DNA from: Acanthosepion pharaonis
Lineage: Eukaryota > Mollusca > Cephalopoda > Sepiida > Sepiidae
Length of the DNA: 64,000 nt
Reading direction: 5' to 3'
NCBI GenBank assembly: GCA_903632075.3
Contig: CAHIKZ030003485.1
Location: 486,501-550,500 of the forward strand
Position 1 is the stretch's first letter. Every line of letters starts with the position of its first letter. The notes below the pieces were generated by a model. That model searched no databases and was not told the origin of the DNA. It saw only the letters and a program-made list of their open reading frames with translations. Of the stretch, positions 56,250 to 64,000 are shown one piece after another. The position numbers and the translations under genes are program-made.

Positions 56250-57485
56250 GGCACTGAATTGTTCTCGGTTCGACTTTGCTCTTAAATCTAAACAAAAACA
56301 TAATATTTCTTTTTATAGGAAAAGCCCCTTCGTTAAAGTCAAGAAATGTTCAGCACCCCCTTGTGTATAATGGCGAAGAGTTGCATGCATGAACGCTGAA
56401 GAATAATTTTTAACGTAAAGTAATAAGCAAGTCATAAAGAAAGAAAGAAAACAGTTTCATTATCACAATTAATTACGTTTTTAATAATAAGAAATGAATT
56501 CGAGCGATTGATCGTGAGTTTCTTTGTTCATTCCGCAATCAAATACTTATGAGTTTTCTTTTGAAGTCATCATTAGTAAATTTCAAAGCTATTCACATCC
56601 CCAAGGATTGTGTGCGTTGATATTATCCCTTAAAGGATGTTAAAATAATTTTGCGTCTTCAAATCTTGTTACTTTCGGCCAAATTCAGTTTACTCCTTGC
56701 GTGAAACCTCGGCGCTGATGATTCACTTATTTCACTTTGTATTTTCAAAATGAGAACGAGTCTTCACCATTCAAATTCTACCCAAGGATCATACGAAAAA
56801 AAAGCATGGAAACCGCACGCACACACACACACGTATAAAGGGAATGTGCAGAAATGGACAGTTCTTTAGAATTCACGTTTCTAGAAGGTTCATGGTAGGA
56901 TCTAAGATTCTGAAAGCCAACTAAAAGACGAAATTGGTTTTATCACTTACGCAATAAAACGCAGATTGTTTTTTTTTTTCATCTTCATTTCCCAATTTGT
57001 TTTGCCGATAAACTTTGCTGTTCTTTTCGCTGACCCTATTTTATCTCTTATATCCTTCATCTAAAATCCCTTTTACCTGATTCTCTTTTCACTTTTGAAT
57101 CTTTTTCGATTTGTTTTATTATTTTATGGTTTTCTTTTTCTCTTTCATTTTGTCTTTCTCTAAATTCTTCTGCAAAGAATTTCGCTTTTTTGTCCATAAT
57201 CACTGCTCGATAACTTTCTAACGTTTATTCATCGTGGGTGAAATTCTTTTGTACTGAAGACATAAAAAGCGTGACCATTCTCCAAGAACATGTCAGAAGC
57301 GTGACTTGGTCATCCGAAAGGAAAAATAAGTTCAGTTCGAAAAGGGTTAATAAAAGAAAAATGCAATGCACTTTTTTTCATTTATTTTTTTATGATTTCC
57401 TATACAATTGGATGCTACACTATATAATATTTTATAAGGAAAGTCAATGTTTTTAAAATATAATTGGTATTAATTAATCCATGTT
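56250..57485. other. No recognised gene
   Basis: AT-rich. A (CA)n run of about 8 units lies at about 56816-56832. Plus frame 57238-57456 has no recognised motif. Confidence 0.4.
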
Positions 57486-57489
57486 GGGT

Positions 57490-57935
57490 AAAATCTTCAA
57501 GATCTTCTTCTTTTATGTGCCATGTCCATTCAGGACGTAGGTAATCCTACCTCTCCACAATTTCCTATCCTTTATCCTATTTTTTTTTGTTGTCATCTCT
57601 CTCAAAACGTGCTCCGCCATCAATTTCCTCAAGCTCACTAGGTAAGTTATACTTTGTTTTTCTCTGTTTCTTTTGCCTTCAGTTTGTCCTGTGAGTACCA
57701 AATTTTCCAAGCCTTCTTACCTCATTATGTGCTCTATAAATTTCAACTGTCCCTACTTGATGTTAAGTATAAGTTTTCATTTCGTTTCCATTTCTCTAAA
57801 ACTTTGTTGTTGCACACATGTTGGATCCATGATATTCTCAGCATCCTACTGTAGAACCACATCTCTGTTGCTTCAAGTTCATTCTTCATCTGTATCAGTT
57901 TTTGCGCGGGTGCCCGTTAAACGTACTTTATAGAT
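57490..57935 (-). pseudogene. LINE-E 3'-end fragment, best-preserved tail
   Basis: The minus frame 57513-57710 reads MENLVLTGQTEGKRNREKQS, then LVSLRKLMAEHVLREM and IKDRKLWRGRITYVLNGHGT, the complete C-terminus of the element with its terminal GHGT. Upstream on the same strand, LKFI-HIMR-like and FYSRMLRISWI-like pieces lie at about 57720-57860. This copy is the reference used to recognise the others. 5'-truncated, with a frameshift near 57715. Confidence 0.85.
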
Positions 57936-57939
57936 TCAA

Positions 57940-58500
57940 CCTTGTGTTACATCCGATTACAACATAGGCGCCCTGGTAAATACCACAAATCCTAGCCTTG
58001 AAGACTAGTAGATAAATAGTAGGCAATACTTTTAACTAATTATAATTTACAACACCTAAAGGCCATATACACCACCGTGTCTTTATTCCATACAAAGTTT
58101 AATCCTCAAAAGAAATTCTCTTCACTTGAAAGATTGGCGCAACTCATTCTTTCTAATTATTTCTCTTATTTAGCTTGTTTACTAAGATTCAAATTTATTT
58201 AATCTCAGTAAATATTAATTCGAAGAAAGAAATGAGTTTTATTCTCTATTTCAGGTGAAACATTTCCTACAGCGAGTATTTCGTTTCTAAATTTAGAGAA
58301 ACGGATGAGGTTGCCAGGTGGAATTACTTGAAAATGCAATTCAATATCTTTTGATCTCTTTTAAAAAAAGAAATAAATTTAATCATTGATTAGTTGCTGA
58401 TGCTTTTCAGGGTCGAGATTAATTTCTTTTCGAAGATCCAACACCAACCAATGAGAAGCTTAGTGCTGGAGACACACTCTGATTTTTCAACTACAAACCC
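57940..58500. other. No recognised gene
   Basis: AT-rich. The stretch at about 57930-57985 (cttgtgttacatccgat, ggcgccctggtaaat) may be SINE-derived but cannot be fixed. Confidence 0.35.
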
Positions 58501-58504
58501 ATAA

Positions 58505-58870
58505 CCCTGAAGTCACGGTTGAGTAATTTACAGCGGCACGGACTGTAGAATCCGAGAGCCGAGTTCGAAGTCCATCCGAGTTCATTATATTCACGTACGT
58601 GCTAATACACTTGAGAAAGGTATGGATTCATCTTCCCCTGTCTACGGGTAAAAAAACAGGTCACATTGGATCTTATAGCCTTGATTGGCAACCAGTCTAA
58701 GAGAAGAAAAATTCAAACCGGTCTGGAGTGGATTGGGCTCCGTCAGGCTGTCTTACCGAAGATATAACACTGCTGCTGCTATGGCAGAGGTAGATGTGGT
58801 GCCGCTTAGACGCTAATGGATTACGGGATTCGTGATTGCGATTGTGAGACCCGGAACATAATAATCTGCA
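58505..58870 (+). repeat. Cephalopod-type SINE, near full length
   Basis: tRNA-like head at about 58515-58580 (gttgagtaatttacagcggc as box A region, gccgagttcgaagtcc as box B). Then cattatattcacgtacgtgc, acacttgagaaaggtatgga, cccctgtctacgggt, and the conserved cttatagccttgattggcaa then ccagtcta at about 58673-58698. The tail runs to about 58865. The best plus-strand copy for defining the family. Confidence 0.85.
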
Positions 58871-58879
58871 ACACGATAT

Positions 58880-59200
58880 ACACAATTTATGGATCTGCTA
58901 ATATCTGCCAATATCTGGAGTAGAAAAGATATACTATTGCCAGCTTCTATCTAAGTTTTTAATTCGTTTTCTTTCTGGATGCATTTGAGGATTAACAAAT
59001 ATGAGTGGCTTAAGAAAATAGAACCCCCTAAATTATTTTACCGTATTTCTTTTGAAAAGCCAGAAATGCAACATCTTTTTCTCTAGGTAATTAACAAAAA
59101 TATCTTTATTCGGTCTTTCCAGTAGCTGGAATTTATTGTCTCAAAGGCAACGCAATAAGTCAATAAACGTAAATATTTATTTAAAATTAAAAAGTGCCAA
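58880..59200. other. No recognised gene
   Basis: AT-rich, no frame or repeat recognised. Confidence 0.4.
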
Positions 59201-59204
59201 TAAC

Positions 59205-59335
59205 GACGCCATCTTGTCTCTTTGGACCAATTTCAAAATGTGATGAATTCAATCCTCGGGAGGGTTTCAATATTGTGGCCATGCGCCAGACTAAGTCATG
59301 CTTAATAATTTACGAGTAAGACGTAAGTTTGTTAA
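59205..59335 (+). repeat. SINE fragment
   Basis: Box B-like gatgaattcaatcctcggga at about 59239, then ttgtggccatgcgccagact and aagtcatgcttaataattta. The latter matches the SINE tail inside the duplicated segment (about 6172-6215). Head partly lost. Confidence 0.5.
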
Positions 59336-59473
59336 GCGTTAAACTGTTGTCGTCGGTAAATTTAAACAAATAATATCAGGTGATCCATATAGGAAGATGC
59401 GTTGATTTAATATCGAATTTTTCAGCCCCTTTGCGTGTGCGTTTCTATTTTAAAAGGCCGGTCAGCTTGTTTG

Positions 59474-59532
<59 letters not shown>

Positions 59533-59644
59533 TTCTGTTTGTGTATTATCTGTCTCAGTTCGTTTCTTTCTTTGATTGTTATTTCTTTTTGTCTTTTTCT
59601 TTATTTATCTATACATCTATCTATCTGCCTACCTACCTACCTAC

Positions 59645-59702
<58 letters not shown>

Positions 59703-59712
59703 GTCTGTCTGT
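59474..59712. repeat. (CTAT)n microsatellites
   Basis: Two CTAT/TATC arrays of about 15 units each (59476-59533 and 59640-59702) separated by a T-rich spacer. CTAC and CTGT variants sit at the edges of the second. Confidence 0.95.
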
Positions 59713-60004
59713 TGTATACAGTACCGAAAAACACTAATGGGTATGTCCCATTCCTCATAAATACGTTGGACACTATTGTAAGTGTCGTTAATATAGTGGT
59801 TTTCCCTACTTCACGCCGCTGACGAGTGTTGTATTTTGTTGGTTACCATTTCATTTCCAACCTCCGTTTCGGTTATTTCTCATTCCGTAAAACCTTTCAT
59901 TTCAGTGTAACCTTTCTAGGTTACAATACTATCTCTCTATCTCAGCCAATTCATATGTATCTAACAGATAGTTTGATCGTTATCTATATATCTATCCGCG
60001 CATG

Positions 60005-60185
60005 TGGGCATCTCGAGGCGGTGTAATGGTTAGCAGGCTTGTCTCGCTAGAACAATTGCGACTGAGAAGTGAGTTCGATCCTCACTGGGTGCCCCCTGCT
60101 TTCGGCCTTGTGCCATATCTAAGCTACGCCTGGAAAGTCACTATCTATCTGTACATGCTTGTGTGTGCATGCATGTGTGTATATG
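60005..60185 (+). repeat. tRNA-derived SINE, second type, intact head
   Basis: cgaggcggtgtaatggttag (box A-like) and gagttcgatcctcactgggt (box B) form a clear tRNA-like head, followed by gccccctgctttcggccttg and aagctacgcctgga. Matches 29775-29935 closely; here the head is complete. A CTAT patch and TG-rich tail end the copy. Confidence 0.82.
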
Positions 60186-60199
60186 TGATATAGTCCGAA

Positions 60200-63150
60200 T
60201 AATTTAAATAGTATGCAAATTCTAGTTCAGTATTTTGAACTTTTCTTTCATATTCACTGAACTTTTCTTCTACATTTGATCTTTTAACAAAATCAAATGA
60301 AGAGACATTTTTTTAGATATATTCTTCATTCTTCCGTGCATCACATCAATCATCCATCTTGTCATCATATTCTCATAAAATATACGTTATCTTCGAACAT
60401 ATGTGTAGGCGTCCGTTTATATTGTCAAATTGAATTTGAATTCTGAATGAGGCTACCTAAGTTCATTCTCACAGAAGACGTCCAAATTCCACCGGCGTTG
60501 AAAACCATTCTTATCCATTATTTCATGCTTCTGCTCTTTTCTCACCCTTGTCCCTCCCAATTTATGTTGGCTGTCTATACTTTTATCTAAATGGTATGCA
60601 AATATAGGTTTATATTCGGGTTACTGTTCTCATCTCTGTTGCAATCACAACAACGAAGATGAGGAAAATTGTTGAATGTAAAAGAAAAATACGAAAACCG
60701 GAAGATGAAAATAGAAGCTCTTATGACTTCCGCTCATTTCGCCTTAGATTCTCCTGCCGACAAAAACAAGATTTGTATGATTTGCTGAGAAAGGCATCGT
60801 ACTTGTAAACAAAAGCCATTTGCCTGTACCTGAACGAGTTGGCTAATAAGGTATTTTTGGCTTGGCGAGGAATTTACAATTTGCGTCGATGTTATATCGG
60901 TAAAAAATAGGACAGAATTTGTACTGGCTTTTTTTTATCAACTCCTTTATAAAGTCTCAGATTTCAGTTTCTATTTTTAAAAACTTTTCCTTATTACAAG
61001 TCGATTTCTATTCACACGTCTTCGTGACAATGCAACGTGTACTTTATTTCCTTCGTTTTTTCTCTCCAAATTTTCCAGTCATGAACTGAATCGATGCCAA
61101 CGACTTTCTCAAGGTGTTTAAAAGCGAACAAAAATCGTAGATATCCTTTCAGATAATCATATTCGTGACTTTTAATCACGACTAATGAGGACCATTATTC
61201 GATTCTTTGCTAGAATTTATTATATTTCACTTGGATTTATTACAATCTTTTTTATGATTTCATCGTAAATGGTTTCTCTAATGTTTTACCATTTTCTGTT
61301 TCTATACATATGCTTGCATTTCAAAAATAAACTTATAACAATCGGTCATAGTGTTTGATTCTCACGTCATATTGCTTTACATACAGGGTGAACCTGCTTT
61401 TGATTTTTCTTTTTTTTTTTTTTGCAAAAGAATATTTCAGAAAGTGTTTGGGAAGAAAACGTCAACATTGTCTTGTAATGATAAATATCGAGAATTCCAT
61501 GTTTTCCTGCATATTCGTAAATACATTTCCAACAAGTTCTATTTTCAATACACTTCAAAACTGTTTCTTTGCTTGAAGCTCGAAATCGAAACCACTGCGC
61601 CTAAAATGGGGAATGCATGAAAAGATTCTTTTTGAAACATTTTTTCATTTTTTTTGCCGTCAAAAGTGTTGCAATCCAAGTGTGACTGCAAAAGCAAATG
61701 TAAAACTGTTTTCTTATCAAAGTGAAAAAAATCTTTTTCTTCGTTCAGATGTTTCTATTTACAACAATGAATATTCGTTTTCTTGTATGTGTGTAACTCA
61801 ATGCCTGTCTATGGATGCATAAACGTAGATATTGCCAAAGTTTAAGTTTGAGACGTAACCAAAATGGAAAAAAAACTAAAATATGAACCTTCACTGTTTA
61901 TAGAAATGGGAAATAGATAAATGGGAAATATTTTCTTAGCCTTGAAAATCAGTGTTTGAAATCCTAATATTCATTAAAATTAGCTTCGTTTGGCACAAGG
62001 TCAAATGCAACTGATTTAGAAGAACGCGTTTAACAAGAGAGACTTCCTTATTAAAGGGTGACATTCAAAACTGTGATTTACATTGGATCCAATTTCAATT
62101 TCTGGTTGAAAATTGGTGAAACGAACCAAGTGGGGCTTTGAACTAAAATGGTCAGTAAAAATATCAAACAACGCTGAATTGTTTTGGCATTCTCAGCTCC
62201 TTACGTTTTGACTAAAAATAAATGATCTGTTAATAGGCAAAATGGTCTTAGACGGGAAAGTGAGTTGGCAAAGAAGAAACTGTTGAATGTTAAAAGTTAT
62301 GTTGATGAAGTTAAATTAAATTTCTACAACCCTATTGCTTACAAATTAGTCTAGAACAAGGTAATGTAAATATGGTTACATAACATTTAACAATAAACTA
62401 ACTTTTGATAGAATAAATGAACATAGAAAATATGTAAACATGGTGTTCAGTTAATAACTTTTACAGAAGTTAAATGTTGCAAGGAAAAATGTGATTCAAC
62501 CGAAAAATCATAAAACTTCAATGAGCCTCGACAATGTTAATGAAAATAAGAGTTTCTTTTATACAAAAGACTTTTCTGGGATCAAGTCTCTTGTTTAAAG
62601 ACAGGCAATATGAAAACACAATTCAAGTTAATAAAATAATTCTTTGAAAAGCAAATAAGGCAAAAGAATAATCTGTAGGTGTGTGTGGTGGGGGTGTTTA
62701 AGTGCGTGGGAGGGATTCTATAATCGAACGATACATGCTTAGAATTTTCTTAACCACAAATCAAGTGGTACCACGCCATGTTACCGATTGGACATTGGCC
62801 TCACGAGACAACCATTTGTGTTTCTTGAGATTATTATATACTTGTAAGTATAGTATATACTATTTATTATATTATACTATGCTATAGTATTGATGTCTGG
62901 CATATTAGTATCGTTACCAAGGAAGAATCATTCTGTCAAATTTAAAAATCCACTCATATTTTCTGAGATCTTGCCAGAAAAGTATTAATTATTTGTGACG
63001 TGTTTAATGTCGTTTATGATGAAAATGGTGAAAAGCAACTCTTGTGTCTACGAATAGTGATTCTATATGCATATGTGTAGTTTCACCGTTAGTGAATAAA
63101 TTTCTGACAAGATGCAAAAATACTTGGTTAATTATAAATTATCTCGACCA
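60200..63150. other. No recognised gene
   Basis: AT-rich, low in microsatellites compared with the rest of the window. Frames here are at most about 90 codons (61351-61620 plus) and include poly-Phe from a T run at about 61410-61422. At 60640-60665 a caatcacaacaacgaagatg block recalls the end of family F. Confidence 0.4.
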
Positions 63151-63160
63151 GAATAAAATT

Positions 63161-63637
63161 TTAATGTTTTAATGAATAATTATCTTTGCATTTATTCTTC
63201 TGACCATTTTCGCCAGTAGACTCTTTCCTTGCGAATATCCAGTCTTGTAAAATCTGCATTGACACACAAAAATGTTTATCACTTGGATCCACTGATAATA
63301 TAAAAGATAAATAAATAAATCGAGAGACGGAATAACATTTGGGAAAATTCGGAAACCGTGAAGACAATAATAAATCTCTCTCCCTGTGATCTTTCAATTT
63401 GCTGATTATAAAATGGCAAATCAATTCGTTTCTTTTTCTTCTCGGTTCTAATTTCCTTGAATTACTTGAAAACGAAAATGTTAGATGAGAATCGACGCCA
63501 TTAACACTCGTCAAGCAATGAGACACAGAAGTTGAATTGGGATTTCCATTGAGTTTATTTCGACATTTTACAATGTTTCTTACACACGCTTGCAACTTCG
63601 GGTTGAGTAATGTGGCTTCTAAGTGTAATGTTATCAT
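63161..63637 (-). CDS. Longest simple-sequence-free open frame, unassigned
   Basis: 158 codons, open from 63637 to 63161 on the minus strand. The sequence is basic and Ser-rich in the middle (SFSSNSRKLEPRRKRNELI) with no domain, signal peptide or membrane segment that I recognise. A frame this long is unusual for such AT-rich DNA, but nothing else supports coding, and it overlaps the plus-strand candidate. Probably chance. Confidence 0.15.
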   Translation of the reverse strand: MITLHLEATLLNPKLQACVRNIVKCRNKLNGNPNSTSVSHCLTSVNGVDSHLTFSFSSNSRKLEPRRKRNELICHFIISKLKDHRERDLLLSSRFPNFPKCYSVSRFIYLSFILSVDPSDKHFCVSMQILQDWIFARKESTGENGQKNKCKDNYSLKH

Positions 63638-63811
63638 TATATCAAATCCTTGGCGGAATCGTGTTGATGTCAGTGGCTATGTTGTTTTCGGTCAAACAAT
63701 TGCGTTGTTCAGTCGAGTTTCTAAAACACGGACAGCTAGGCAACGATTTCTCTCCAACACGGCAGACGATGATTGAGTTGATCTCTGAAACTATTCGGCT
63801 CATATTATGAT
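63602..63811 (+). CDS. Possible terminal exon with one membrane helix
   Basis: The plus frame ending at the stop 63808-63810 reads LSVMLSLYQILGGIVLMSVA then a charged segment VKQLRCSVEFLKHGQLGN, and ends in an amphipathic stretch (MIELISETIRLIL). The first about 25 residues would form a membrane helix. Residue use looks more protein-like than other short frames here, and an upstream gggttgag could act as a splice acceptor at about 63600-63607. No family is recognised and no neighbouring exon is visible. A partial host gene running off the window is possible. Confidence 0.25.
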
Positions 63812-64000
63812 TTGAAGTAGAGTCAATAAATCACCAATTATTGACATGTTGCTTCGTTACCAGATCCACTGCGAACCAACCAATCATCTTTTCCATAAAC
63901 ATTTATATTTAAAATTGTTCTTATTATTTAAAAATTGGTCGACTGGTATTTCCAAACGTCGGCCAGTGATTGAAATTTTGACATTTATCTTGTCCTAATT

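Noticed and set aside
59380..59760. 126-codon plus frame
   Set aside because: Mostly serine, isoleucine, tyrosine and leucine from the CTAT arrays.
60005..60085. Functional tRNA gene
   Set aside because: A and B boxes are present, but the acceptor stem does not pair and the sequence continues into a SINE body shared with 29.8 kb.

Overview
The window looks like non-coding, repeat-rich DNA from a cephalopod mollusc, most likely an octopus. The organism call rests on three things: strong AT bias, abundant (TA)n, (CA)n and (GA)n tracts, and tRNA-derived SINEs whose body resembles described cephalopod SINEs. It is pattern recognition, not a database result. I found no complete host protein gene, no intact tRNA or rRNA gene, no CRISPR array and no bacterial-type signal. 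Nearly everything recognisable is decayed mobile DNA.

Four working LINE groups are used below. LINE-E is an endonuclease/RT element of the RTE/jockey-like type, with fragments near 11.1-13.4, 36.8, 43.9, 47.5, 49.3, 52.5 and 57.5 kb. LINE-J is a jockey/CR1-like element, near 5.2, 11.9, 16.4, 38.8, 40.3 and 45.8 kb. LINE-Y lies at 2.9-4.7 kb and LINE-D at 33.4-34.9 kb. A Penelope-like element with a decayed RT and GIY-YIG region lies at 41.05-42.2 kb, and a broken mariner transposase at 26.6-27.65 kb. Non-autonomous repeats fill much of the rest: SINE heads and bodies (for example 10.7, 21.4, 29.8, 32.7, 36.4, 53.7, 58.5, 60.0 kb), a 5S rRNA-like copy joined to a SINE (53.56-53.84 kb), and several foldback elements (0, 14.3, 14.7, 19.0, 20.6, 27.9, 43.7, 51.1, 55.3 kb).

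Layout. 0-2.1 kb holds foldback DNA and AT tracts. 2.9-4.7 kb is LINE-Y. 4.95-6.33 kb is a 1.38 kb segment that recurs at 11.64-13.03 kb, where it interrupts a LINE-E copy and is flanked by direct repeats of about 190 bp. 14-24 kb is dominated by foldback elements and microsatellites. 26.6-28.6 kb holds mariner plus repeat chains edged by (TA)n. 29.7-37.1 kb holds SINEs, LINE-D and LINE-E. 38.7-46 kb holds LINE-J, the Penelope-like element and LINE-E. 47.5-49.9 kb is LINE-E DNA, part of which became a tandem minisatellite. 51-60 kb holds foldback elements, LINE-E, the 5S/tRNA composite and SINEs. 60.2-64 kb is mostly unrecognised, with one weak exon candidate at 63.6-63.8 kb.

The most noteworthy items are the 1.38 kb duplicative insertion with very long flanking repeats, the 5S-tRNA composite SINE, a minisatellite that grew out of a LINE 3' end, foldback elements carrying an internal tRNA-like sequence, and the repeated placement of (TA)n tracts at the ends of the same dispersed repeats. 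I saw no convincing new multi-gene system.
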